From: Bacteroidales bacterium
GTDB lineage: Bacteria; Bacteroidota; Bacteroidia; Bacteroidales; P3
Assembly (NCBI GenBank): GCA_017940465.1
Contig: JAGAYN010000031.1
Location: 1 to 64,000 of the forward strand
Direction: 5' to 3'
DNA length: 64,000 nt
Below the pieces are notes generated by a model. It ran no database searches and had not been told where the DNA came from. It saw only the letters and a program-made list of their open reading frames with translations. Made by a program: the position numbers and the translations under genes. Positions 16,430-24,417 of this stretch are shown in pieces. The number at the start of each line of letters is the position of its first letter. The stretch's first letter is position 1.

Positions 16430-16879
16430 ATGAGTTACACACAGACACTTTACCATATTGTTTTCCGCACTCATCGGAGTGAGAACACCATCTGTACAGA
16501 CCACGAGCGCGAACTCTACTCCTATATCCTCGGCTTCATCAACAACATCGGTGGGCACCTGTTCCGCATCGGCGGCATGCCCGACCACGTGCATATCCTC
16601 GTGTCTCTTCCCCCTACAATGGCCATGTCCAAGTTTGTACAGGAGCTCAAAGTGGCGACGAGCAAGTGGTTGAAAGCAAATCCGCATTTCCCTTCCTTTG
16701 ATGGCTGGACAAAGGAGTATGCCGGCTTCACCTACAGCATGCGAGACTGCAAAATGATTGCTGGATATATAGCCAGGCAGAAGGAACACCACCGTACCGT
16801 CAGTTTTGCAGAGGAGTATCGTGCATTCCTCGTCGAAAACGGAGTTACAATCCGAGAGGAATACTTTCTTAAGGACTGA
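16430..16879 (+). CDS. REP-associated tyrosine transposase (RAYT, IS200-like)
   Basis: A 149-residue transposase of the Y1 HUH family. The HUH motif is in GGMPDHVHILVSL (about 50-62), and the nucleophilic tyrosine is probably in IAGYIARQKEHH (about 112-123). ATG at 16430 gives the usual short RAYT N-terminus (SYTQTLYHIVFRTHR). It is flanked by REP-like hairpins, inverted upstream and in tandem downstream, as expected for a domesticated transposase that handles its own REP sequences. Length and motifs look intact. Confidence 0.88.
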   Translation: MSYTQTLYHIVFRTHRSENTICTDHERELYSYILGFINNIGGHLFRIGGMPDHVHILVSLPPTMAMSKFVQELKVATSKWLKANPHFPSFDGWTKEYAGFTYSMRDCKMIAGYIARQKEHHRTVSFAEEYRAFLVENGVTIREEYFLKD

Positions 16880-17628
16880 ACAGTGTTGTCGCCTCTCTTC
16901 GAGAGGCCTGCGGCAGGGCGTATCCATGCACCACACTGCGCCTACGGCTTGTGTGGTGTTATGCGCACCTTCGGTGCGGTATGGCCTCTCCGAGGCCATA
17001 TAATACCGGAGGCATACTACGCGCCGACAGGCGCTAATAACACCACACAAGCGGAGCGTAGTGTGGTGGAATGGGAATGAATGCATGTAAGGCATCTCGG
17101 AGAGATGCGACTTCTCGTCTCCTGTCTGTATAGTCCGTCGCCTCTCTCCGAGAGGCCTGTGGCAGAACGCAGTCATGCACCACACTGCGCCTACGGCTTG
17201 TGTGGTGTTATGCGCGCCGTTGGCGCGGTATGGCCTCTCCGAGGCTATATGATGCCGGAGGCATACGACGCGCCAGCAGGCGCTGATAACACCATACAAG
17301 CGGAGCGTAGTGTGGTGGAATATGAGTGAAACAGTGCGGTATGGCCTCTCCGAGGCTATATGATGCCGGAGGCATACGACGCGCCGACAGGCGCTAATAA
17401 CACCATACAAGCGAAGCGCAGTGTGGCGGAATAGGAGTGAAAGCGTGTAGGGCATCTCGGAGAGATGCGACATCTCGACTCCTGTCTGTATAGTCCGTCG
17501 CCTCTCTCCGAGAGGCCTGTAGCAGGACGCAGCCATGCACCACACTGCGCCATTGGCTTGTGTGGTGTTATGTGCGCCGTTGGCGCGGTGCAGCCTCTTC
17601 GAGGCTATGCTGGCCACTACATCTGACA
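16880..17628. repeat. REP/BIME array of the RAYT element
   Basis: About 750 bp made of alternating hairpins: GCCTCTCTCCGAGAGGC; CACCACACTG with GTGTGGTG around GCCTACGGC; GCGCCGTTGGCGC; GGCCTCTCCGAGGCC; and GCATCTCGGAGAGATGC. The CACCACAC hairpin occurs in forward orientation near 16928, 17175 and 17535, and in reverse near 17037, 17287 and 17399. Units of about 250 bp are repeated, with one additional half-unit of about 112 bp. Long open frames across it are a by-product of the repeats. It runs up to the stop of the adenine methyltransferase gene. Confidence 0.85.
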
Positions 17629-18711
17629 TCAATGTAGCTGTTTTTTACGGATTATTATTCTGCGATAAAGCACCTTGCCATATAAACTTGGGCCTTTCCC
17701 TCTCCAGATGGGTTTGTCGTCGTCCAGGCCGATTATCTCGAATTGGTCAATACAGTGTTTGTCAAGAAACGATATAGGGACTCCCATCATGCCATCATAA
17801 TCGCTTGGTATGGCATCGGAATACGGTACTTCGATAGCATTGCAGTTGTCATATTGATCATACGCGTGTTTTTCTTTTAGGTCTTTGTGCTTGCTGTATT
17901 TGAGGTTGTCTCCCATTGTCATCAACTCCTGCGGTTTGTGCCGTCGGCCGTGGTCGAGGTTTGTAAACCAGCGGACTCCTTTTACTCTGACAAACTTTCT
18001 TCCTTTTTCATCAACCCGCCACCCTGCAGCGGTTATCGGATAGTTATCGGGGATTCCAAATTCACGGTCACCACTGTGAATACTTTCTCCAAACCATAAC
18101 CACCCCTGCTTAATCAAAGGAAAGACCTCTTTGAAAGTAACGGCATTCATATTGCCAATAATGAGGAATGCCTTGTTTGCGGATATAATCCACGCAAGAA
18201 ACTCTCTGAATAATGAGAACGGCGGATTGGTGACGATAATGTCGGCCTCGTCGCGGAGTTTGGAGACTTCTTTGCTACGGAAGTCGCCGTCGCCTTTCAG
18301 GTAGTCCCACTTCAGGTCGTCGATGTCGATGCGGCGGTCGCCGTTCTCGTCGCGGTCGAGGACGAATATCTTGCCGTGGGAGCGCGTTTTCTTCTTGTCG
18401 TACTTCGGCGATCGGGTCTCGAACTCCGTCTCGAAGAGCGACAGCTGCACGCCGTAGAGTTCCTGCTTGCGCTCCACGGCATAGCTGGTGCTGATAAGTT
18501 TCTTCAGCCCCAGCCGCTCGAAGTTCTGCGCGAAATATTTGGTAAAGTTGCTCCACTCCGGGTCGTCGCAGGGGAGCAGCACCGTCTTGCCGCGGAACAC
18601 ATCGGGGTTGTAGTCGAGGTTGGCCTCCACCTCGCGCTCTATGTCGTAGTATTGAGTATAGAACTCGTCCTGTTTTGCCTCTCGGGCATTGGTCAACGTA
18701 CTGTTAGCCAT
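17629..18711 (-). CDS. EcoRI-type adenine-specific DNA methyltransferase
   Basis: A 360-residue protein of the MT_A70-unrelated EcoRI methyltransferase family (DNA N6-adenine methylation). The catalytic NPPF is in DIIVTNPPFSLFREF near 160-174, and the AdoMet-binding part begins at KTVLLPCDDPEWSNF near 43-57. The N-terminal block AREAKQDEFYTQYYDIEREV is typical of the family. No EcoRI-like endonuclease is adjacent, so it is an orphan or works with the DUF262-HNH protein beyond the REP array. Its own promoter lies about 160 bp upstream. Confidence 0.88.
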   Translation of the reverse strand: MANSTLTNAREAKQDEFYTQYYDIEREVEANLDYNPDVFRGKTVLLPCDDPEWSNFTKYFAQNFERLGLKKLISTSYAVERKQELYGVQLSLFETEFETRSPKYDKKKTRSHGKIFVLDRDENGDRRIDIDDLKWDYLKGDGDFRSKEVSKLRDEADIIVTNPPFSLFREFLAWIISANKAFLIIGNMNAVTFKEVFPLIKQGWLWFGESIHSGDREFGIPDNYPITAAGWRVDEKGRKFVRVKGVRWFTNLDHGRRHKPQELMTMGDNLKYSKHKDLKEKHAYDQYDNCNAIEVPYSDAIPSDYDGMMGVPISFLDKHCIDQFEIIGLDDDKPIWRGKGPSLYGKVLYRRIIIRKKQLH

Positions 18712-18768
18712 TGTTGATTGACAGCGTTTTTTTGTGCATTGCCATCAATCACCATCTGGATACAAGAA

Positions 18769-18844
18769 AGGTGTAGACCTTTCTATCACATTCACGAGGA
18801 GCGTCGGATTGAACCCCGCTGTACCCTTAGATTAGCCTACACCT
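18769..18844 (-). other. tRNA-sized inverted-repeat element in the methyltransferase leader
   Basis: AGGTGTAG (18769-18776) and CTACACCT (18837-18844) form an 8-bp closing stem around 60 nt, 76 nt in all. On the minus strand it lies in the leader of the methyltransferase transcript, between the promoter and the start codon. An inner stem, AGCG/CGCT, encloses GGGGTTCAATCC, which resembles a T loop but sits in the wrong place for a tRNA. It could be a small RNA or a structured 5' leader. Confidence 0.35.
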
Positions 18845-18872
18845 ATTTGTGCAAGCATACATTCCGAGAGTG

Positions 18873-18903
18873 CAAAAATACGCATTTTTTGCAACGTGGC
18901 AAA
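18873..18903 (-). promoter_or_regulatory. Promoter of the adenine methyltransferase
   Basis: Read on the minus strand: TTTG (18903-18900), 19 nt beginning CCACG and ending TGCG, then TATTTTTG (18880-18873). The leader to the start codon at 18711 is about 155 nt and contains the 76-nt inverted-repeat element. Confidence 0.7.
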
Positions 18904-19297
18904 AATTATTTTTCCGCTGCCGTCAAGACCGCACACAGATGAAAAAATCCAAGGCTGGAGACCGGAGGCTCCAGGAGGGCTCCTATGGGTGTCGAAGGGG
19001 GGAAGAAGAGGGGAAGAAGATGATGCTTCTTGGGCGTTGATTATAAGCCTGTTACAAACCTGCCATTTGGGGCCGTTTTCCGGTTTTTGAAGCGCTTTTT
19101 TGCAGAAAATTTCCGCCCATGGTGCGCATATTGCCTATAGGGGGTATAAGTGTAACGAGGACAATGCTTTAAGTGGTATTTTGGCATGCATCTGGAGGAG
19201 GCGTCGGTCGGCGGCGGGTGAGGCCGGCGGCTTTTTCTTTCCGGATACACAATAAACCAGGATTTACTCCGTTGTTCAAGATAAAAAACAACGAGAC
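18904..19297. other. Non-coding gap before the aldo/keto reductase
   Basis: No gene is supported here. Around 18955-19030 the G-rich sequence shows weak 11-bp phasing (for example AGGGGGGAAGA then AGAGGGGAAGA), possibly a degenerate relative of the arrays elsewhere. From 19031 to 19297 I see no clear TAnnTTTG promoter; TATTTTGG near 19175 is the nearest match. Confidence 0.4.
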
Positions 19298-20521
19298 ATG
19301 AGAAAGATTTATATCCTGTTTTCCGCCGTGCTGTGCCTGATGGCCGTGGGCTGCAGGCAGCAGGGAGGCGGGAAGGCCACCGACATGAAGTACCGTCCGC
19401 TGGGCGATACCGGGCTTGAAGTCAGTGAGATAAGCATCGGTTGCGGCGGATTTGAGAAGCTGGACAGCGCGGCATCGCTGGAATTGATGACCATGGCGCT
19501 GGACAGTGGCATGAACTATATCGACATCTACGACTGCACGCCCAAGACGCGTTCCAACATAGGCTACGCACTGCAGGGGCGTCGCAAGGAGATGATCATC
19601 CAGGGGCACATCGGCACCATCTACAAGGACGGGCAGCATGTGCGTACGCGCGATGTGGAGGAGGCCAAGGCCGGCTTCGAGGACCTGCTGGAGCGCCTGC
19701 ATACCGACTATATCGAGGTGGGCATGATACACATCACGGACAGCCACGAGGAGTGGGAGGCCATACAGGATTCGCCCTTCCTGGACTACGTGTTCCAACT
19801 GAAAAAGGAGGGGAAAATCAAGCACATAGGCTTGAGCAGCCACAACGCCGAGGTGGCCCTTCGGGCGGCCAAGAGCGGGTGGGTGGAGGTGATTATGTTC
19901 AGCCTCAACCCCGCCTTCGACCGTCTGCGCGGCGGTGCCGTCCCGTGGGAGAAGGGTGCCATGGACAATCTGCAGGCCGGCATAGATCCGGTGCGGGTGG
20001 AGTTCTACGACTACTGCGCCACGCACAAGATCGGCGTGACGGTGATGAAGACCTTCGGCGGTGGCGGACGCCTGCTGGATGCCAAGACGTCGCAGCTCGG
20101 AGTGGCCTACACTCCGGAGCAGTGCATCGCCTACTGCCTGGCCAACCCCTGCATCTCCACCTGCATCCTCGGCATCGACAACCTCGACGAGCTGAAGGCC
20201 GACCTGCATTGGATGCATGCCACCGAGGCCGAGAAGGACTATACCCAGGTGGGGCAGCATGAAAAGCCCTCGCTTGGAGGCGATTGCACCTATTGCAACC
20301 ACTGCTCGCCCTGCACGGCGGGCATCCCGATTGCCAAGGTGAACGAGCTGCTGGACAAGGCGGAACGCGACGGTCTCACGCCTGAATTGCAAGAGCAATA
20401 CAATGCCCTCGGCAAGCATGGCTCCGACTGTACCCACTGCGGAGCCTGCCTCAGCCGCTGCCCCTTCGGGGTGGATATCCCCAGCCGCATGGATGCAGCG
20501 CGCACCATGTTCGGTCATTGA
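19298..20521 (+). CDS. Lipoprotein aldo/keto reductase with C-terminal 2[4Fe-4S] domain
   Basis: A 407-residue predicted oxidoreductase. The N-terminus is a lipoprotein signal (hydrophobic run ending LMAVGC, Cys19), so it would sit in the envelope rather than the cytoplasm. The barrel begins MKYRPLGDTGLEVSEI and includes NYIDIYDC and VTVMKTFGGGG. The last 80 residues hold two ferredoxin-type clusters, CTYCNHCSPC and CTHCGACLSRCP. Iron-sulfur aldo/keto reductases of this type are common in anaerobes and their substrates are mostly unknown. The lipid-anchor signal on an Fe-S protein is unusual, since such signals imply Sec export before cofactor insertion. Confidence 0.85.
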   Translation: MRKIYILFSAVLCLMAVGCRQQGGGKATDMKYRPLGDTGLEVSEISIGCGGFEKLDSAASLELMTMALDSGMNYIDIYDCTPKTRSNIGYALQGRRKEMIIQGHIGTIYKDGQHVRTRDVEEAKAGFEDLLERLHTDYIEVGMIHITDSHEEWEAIQDSPFLDYVFQLKKEGKIKHIGLSSHNAEVALRAAKSGWVEVIMFSLNPAFDRLRGGAVPWEKGAMDNLQAGIDPVRVEFYDYCATHKIGVTVMKTFGGGGRLLDAKTSQLGVAYTPEQCIAYCLANPCISTCILGIDNLDELKADLHWMHATEAEKDYTQVGQHEKPSLGGDCTYCNHCSPCTAGIPIAKVNELLDKAERDGLTPELQEQYNALGKHGSDCTHCGACLSRCPFGVDIPSRMDAARTMFGH

Positions 20522-20574
20522 AGAAGAGTGGCTGTCCAGGTCCAGCCTCGGCGACGAGGTGGGAGCGGTGGCGG

Positions 20575-21177
20575 TCAGAGGATGTCGATACGGGCGGTGC
20601 GCAGGGAGGCTACGGCATCGTAGAAGCGGACGCTCTGCGACTGGCGCACAGCCACCTCAATGGAGCAGTCGAGGTCGAATTTCTGGTTCTCGGGTTTGAC
20701 GTCGAACTCCTTGAGGATGCGCATAATGTCGTTCATGGCAGGGTACTCGAAGAGAAGACGGTAGCGGATGTCGATGGTGCGTTCCACGACAGTGGCGTTG
20801 TCGATGGCGTCGCGAGCTGCGGTTTTGTAGGCATTGGCAAGGCCGGAGGCACCGAGAAGGATGCCGCCGAAATAGCGCACGACGACAATGAGTGTGTCCG
20901 TGAGGTCGGCCGATAGCAGCTGGCCGTGTATGGGGCGTCCGCCGGTGCCCGAGGGTTCGCCGTCGTCATTGGCCCGGAAGGCATCTTTGCGAGGGCCGAG
21001 AATATAGGCGTAGCAGTGGTGTCGGGCGTCGAAATAGTCCTTGCGGAGGCTCTCCAGGTGGTTGCGGATGTCGTCGGTGGACTGCACCGGAAAGGCAAAA
21101 GCGAGGAACTTGGAGCCCTTTTCCTTGTAGAGGCCCTGGCTGGGGGCGGCCAGGGTGTGGTAGGTGTCGTCGAACAT
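20575..21177 (-). CDS. YigZ/IMPACT family protein
   Basis: A 200-residue protein with the IMPACT/UPF0029 N-terminal domain: KGSKFLAFAFPV, HHCYAYILG, DDGEPSGTGGRPI and VVVRYFGGILLGASGL. It is followed by a DUF1949-like C-terminal ferredoxin fold. The cellular role in bacteria is not settled; links to translation control are inferred from the eukaryotic relative. ATG at 21177 is chosen because it gives the conserved start and leaves the divergent promoter region free. It is divergent from holB and converges on the aldo/keto reductase gene. Confidence 0.88.
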   Translation of the reverse strand: MFDDTYHTLAAPSQGLYKEKGSKFLAFAFPVQSTDDIRNHLESLRKDYFDARHHCYAYILGPRKDAFRANDDGEPSGTGGRPIHGQLLSADLTDTLIVVVRYFGGILLGASGLANAYKTAARDAIDNATVVERTIDIRYRLLFEYPAMNDIMRILKEFDVKPENQKFDLDCSIEVAVRQSQSVRFYDAVASLRTARIDIL

Positions 21178-21211
21178 GTTTCTGTGTGTTGCGTATGTAT
21201 AAAACCGGGTG

Positions 21212-21290
21212 CAAAGATACGACAATTCGGCGATGCCGCGAAATATTTTTACAATTATTCTAAAAAGGTGAGAAAAAGTTTGTATATTTG
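21212..21290. promoter_or_regulatory. Divergent promoters of YigZ and holB genes
   Basis: The minus-strand element TATCTTTG is the complement of 21212-21219 and serves the YigZ gene. The plus-strand element TATATTTG at 21283-21290 serves holB, 20 nt before its start codon. The -33 elements are less clear: an AT-rich TTTTTAC near 21247 is the likely one for holB. Confidence 0.65.
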
Positions 21291-21310
21291 CAGACTTAAT
21301 TGAGCGGATT

Positions 21311-22345
21311 ATGCAGTTTAAAGATATTGTAGGACAGGAAGATATCGCAAATCGGCTGACGTCGGTGATCGATAGTGGGCGCGTGAGCCATGCCCAAATG
21401 GTGTTGGGAGACATGCCGACAGCCATGCCGTTGGCGTGGGCTTACCTGCAGTATCTGTGCTGCCAAAACCGCCGGCACTATGATGGAGAGGCGCTGCGAG
21501 CCGATTCGTGTGGAGAGTGCCCTTCGTGCAAGAAAGTGGCTTCGCTGATGCATCCCGATGTACACATGGTGTTTCCCAATCCACCCAACGGGTCGCCCTC
21601 GGTGAGTGCAGCCGACTATCAGGGTGAGTTCCGCAGCTTCATGCTCGAACATGGTGGGCGAGGCTCTTTGGAGGAATGGCATGCCAGCCTGGGGAGCGAC
21701 ATCAAGTCGTCCATGATACGTGAACGGGATGCGGCCCATATCGTGGAAGTGCTCACCATGAAACCTTACGAGGGCGGCTGGCGTATGTTGCTGATATGGA
21801 AGCCTACACGCATGAACTCCGCTGCTTCCAACGAACTGCTTAAAACCCTTGAGGAGCCGTTGCCGCAGACACTCATTCTGCTGGTGGATGATACTGATGA
21901 GGGCTTGTTGCCGACCATCAAGAGCCGTGTGCAGACGCTGGCGCTTCGCAATATAGTCCCGTCGGCCAAAAGTGCTGCCGCAGGGCAGGGGGAACTGCTG
22001 GTGGGCTGGCTGCGGTTGCTGTTCAAACTGAAGATGAAAGACCTCGCGGCGCAGGTGGACCGGATGGCGGCATTGAACCGTGAGCAGCAGAAACAGTTCC
22101 TGCAGTACGCGGCATCGGTCATGCGTGAGTGCTTCCTCAACACCGCCGCGGGATTGCCCTGTGACCTGGGCTCGGGCGATGCCAAGTTTGATGCCCAGTT
22201 CCCCCAAATGATAACTAATAACAATATCGAAGCCATTGAGTCCGCTTTTGACGAGGCCCTGATGGCTACAGACCGTAATGCCTACGCCAAGATAACACTC
22301 ATGGAGCTCTCGTTCCGCCTGAGCAAGGCCCTCAAGAAGAGGTAG
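21311..22345 (+). CDS. holB: DNA polymerase III delta' subunit (clamp loader)
   Basis: A clamp-loader subunit of the replicative polymerase. The 344-residue product begins FKDIVGQEDIANRL, the usual start of delta'/gamma AAA+ proteins. It has the zinc-binding block SCGECPSCKKV (61-71), HPDVHMVFP, and the sensor region NELLKTLEEPLPQTLILLV. No intact Walker A is seen, as expected for delta' rather than gamma/tau. It starts a plus-strand run with ricT, gldH and the PBP gene. Confidence 0.9.
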   Translation: MQFKDIVGQEDIANRLTSVIDSGRVSHAQMVLGDMPTAMPLAWAYLQYLCCQNRRHYDGEALRADSCGECPSCKKVASLMHPDVHMVFPNPPNGSPSVSAADYQGEFRSFMLEHGGRGSLEEWHASLGSDIKSSMIRERDAAHIVEVLTMKPYEGGWRMLLIWKPTRMNSAASNELLKTLEEPLPQTLILLVDDTDEGLLPTIKSRVQTLALRNIVPSAKSAAAGQGELLVGWLRLLFKLKMKDLAAQVDRMAALNREQQKQFLQYAASVMRECFLNTAAGLPCDLGSGDAKFDAQFPQMITNNNIEAIESAFDEALMATDRNAYAKITLMELSFRLSKALKKR

Positions 22346-22377
22346 CCCTGCGGCGTAGTCCCTAAAAATGTACCACT

Positions 22378-23934
22378 ATGGAGAATAATGAAGATAGGAA
22401 AGACCAACTGCCCGACGAGCAGCAGCCTACAGTAGCCGCCATTCCCGATGATGTGGAAGAGGCTGCAACTGCTGAAGACGTGGCAGCATTCATGCGCGAC
22501 CGTCGCAAGGCACGCATGGAAAAGCAACGCGAAGAGAAGCAGAACCCCGAGGTGGAGGAATATCTCAGCGAAGAGAACCAGCTGGACCCCTACCTCGACC
22601 CCGACCCCGATATCCCATGGCCCAAGTATGAGGAGCCACTCTTCCTCTCTCGTGGGTGCCATAACAAGCCCGAATGTTACAAGCAGGTATGCAGCTGTGA
22701 GAGGCGTATGTGCTCCAAGGTGACCTCCACTAACTGGATGGCAGGTATACGTCAGCCCAGCGATCGGCCTTTTGACTGCGTAGAGGTGCGTTTCAAGAAT
22801 AACCACAAGGATTTCTACCGCCTGCCTGACGGGCTCGCCGTCAGTGAAGGCGACGTGGTGGCCGTAGAAGGAGTGCCTGGCCACGACGTGGGTATTGTCA
22901 GCCTCACTGGCGAACTTTGCCGCCTCCAGATGAAGAAGCACCGTATCAACCCAGAGTCTGAAAGTGTCAAACGCCTGTTCCGCCGCGCCAAGGATGCTGA
23001 TATCGACCGGTGGGCCGATGCCCTGCGTGATGAACGGACCGCCTTGCTGCGTACCCGTCGCATTGTTGCCGACCTTCATCTGGACATGAAGGTGAACGAC
23101 ATAGAGTTCCAGGGCGACCATTCAAAGGCCATCTTCTACTATACCGCCGACGCGCGTGTGGACTTCCGCGAACTTATCAAGATACTGGCGGAGGAGTTCC
23201 ACATGCGAGTAGAAATGAAGCAGATCGGTGTACGGCAGGAAGCCGGCAAGGTGGGTGGTATAGGCACTTGCGGACGGGAGCTGTGCTGCAGCACCTGGCT
23301 CACCACGTTCAAGAGCGTCACCACAGCCTCCGCCAAGACACAGCAAATCATGCCCAATCCACAGAAACTGGCAGGCCAGTGCGGTAAACTCAAGTGTTGC
23401 CTCAACTTCGAGTACGAGGTCTATGCCGACGCCCTCAAACAGTTCCCGCCGGCAGGCACTGCCATACGCTTCAAGAAGGGGTTGGCACTGTACAAGAAAA
23501 CCGATGTCTTCCGCGGCATCATGTGGTATGCCTACGAGGGTCAGAACGACCTCATAGCCCTTAAGGCTACCGATGTGAAGGCCATCATTGAGATGAACCG
23601 CCAGCAGCAGTACCCCGAACGCCTGGAAGACTACCAGGTGGAGCTCATGTCCACCTCCGCTTTGGCGCAGGAGAGTACTGACGAGGAGGTAGAGCGCGAG
23701 ATACGCCGCCTGGCCGAAGGAGGCAACGGAGTGGTGGGCGAGGAGCGTCCCCGCAAGGGTGGGAATACCCCACAGGGTGAGCGGCAGGGACAACGTTCCC
23801 CAAACAAGCCGCGCCGCAACGACCGCCCCAACAACGACCGGCCTGGAAGGGAACGCAACGAAAGGCCTGCCGGCAAGAACAAGAACGGAGGCCAGCCCCG
23901 TCGCAGCAGTGGTGGCCGGGAAAGGAGAGATTAG
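22378..23934 (+). CDS. ricT: PSP1-domain protein RicT (YaaT)
   Basis: A 518-residue PSP1/RicT protein. In Bacillus the RicT-RicF-RicA complex carries Fe-S clusters and affects mRNA processing; in Bacteroidetes the gene is regularly next to gldH and holB. Cysteine clusters are plain: CYKQVCSCERRMCSK (about 101-115), CGRELCCSTWL near 300 and CGKLKCCLNFE near 337. The PSP1 domain covers roughly 125-215. The N-terminal 85 residues are acidic, and the C-terminal 80 residues are rich in Arg, Asn and Gly, probably disordered and RNA-binding. Confidence 0.9.
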   Translation: MENNEDRKDQLPDEQQPTVAAIPDDVEEAATAEDVAAFMRDRRKARMEKQREEKQNPEVEEYLSEENQLDPYLDPDPDIPWPKYEEPLFLSRGCHNKPECYKQVCSCERRMCSKVTSTNWMAGIRQPSDRPFDCVEVRFKNNHKDFYRLPDGLAVSEGDVVAVEGVPGHDVGIVSLTGELCRLQMKKHRINPESESVKRLFRRAKDADIDRWADALRDERTALLRTRRIVADLHLDMKVNDIEFQGDHSKAIFYYTADARVDFRELIKILAEEFHMRVEMKQIGVRQEAGKVGGIGTCGRELCCSTWLTTFKSVTTASAKTQQIMPNPQKLAGQCGKLKCCLNFEYEVYADALKQFPPAGTAIRFKKGLALYKKTDVFRGIMWYAYEGQNDLIALKATDVKAIIEMNRQQQYPERLEDYQVELMSTSALAQESTDEEVEREIRRLAEGGNGVVGEERPRKGGNTPQGERQGQRSPNKPRRNDRPNNDRPGRERNERPAGKNKNGGQPRRSSGGRERRD

Positions 23935-23936
23935 GC

Positions 23937-24413
23937 ATGAGAACCCTCGGAACGCATCTCGCCCTGATATGCCTCGTTGCGGCCGTTGCCTCCTGCAGGA
24001 GCGATGTCTTCTATTCCGAATACGCCGCAGTGGATCAGCACGGCTGGCGACCCGAAGACAGCGTGTGCTTCAACGTCGATGTGGACGATACCGTGCAGGT
24101 ATACAACTTCCTTGTCGATATACGCAATCATATAACCTATCCCTACAGCAACGCCTTTCTTTTCATTGGCACCACATTCCCTGATGGCAGTGTGGCGCGC
24201 GACACCATGGAGTTGCCCTTGGCCGACCCTACCGGAGAATGGTACGGGAAGCGGACGGGTCGCTACGTGGAGTCGCGCTATTATTTCCGTCGCAACGCCC
24301 GCTTCCCCATGCAGGGCACCTATCGCTTTGCCGTCACCAACGGCCTGCGCGACAGCGCCATCGTTGGGTTGAGTGACATCGGCTTGCGGATAGAATACAG
24401 CAAAACCTATTGA
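23937..24413 (+). CDS. gldH: Gliding motility lipoprotein GldH
   Basis: A 158-residue lipoprotein. The signal ends in VAAVASC (Cys20) and is followed by a beta-rich domain with the family features FNVDVDDTVQVYNF, IRNHITYPYSN and SDIGLRIEY. GldH is needed for gliding in Flavobacterium; in non-gliding Bacteroidales it is kept alongside the T9SS, and its exact role there is not defined. The start is 2 nt after the ricT stop and the PBP gene begins 4 nt after its own stop, so the three are one transcript. Confidence 0.88.
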   Translation: MRTLGTHLALICLVAAVASCRSDVFYSEYAAVDQHGWRPEDSVCFNVDVDDTVQVYNFLVDIRNHITYPYSNAFLFIGTTFPDGSVARDTMELPLADPTGEWYGKRTGRYVESRYYFRRNARFPMQGTYRFAVTNGLRDSAIVGLSDIGLRIEYSKTY

Positions 24414-24417
24414 CGAT

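Noticed and set aside
16265..17632. A 455-codon minus-strand frame over the REP array
   Set aside because: The protein is made of repeated segments created by the hairpin array and overlaps the transposase gene. It has no family features.
18769..18844. The 76-nt inverted repeat as a true tRNA gene
   Set aside because: The acceptor-like stem and length fit, but the T-loop-like sequence is central and no D or anticodon arm can be formed on either strand.
4951..18900. An integrative element with attachment sites at tRNA-Arg and near 18800
   Set aside because: I found no integrase and no direct repeat of the tRNA 3' end; the T-arm-like sequence near 18800 is inverted and different. The region is better called a defence island of unknown borders.
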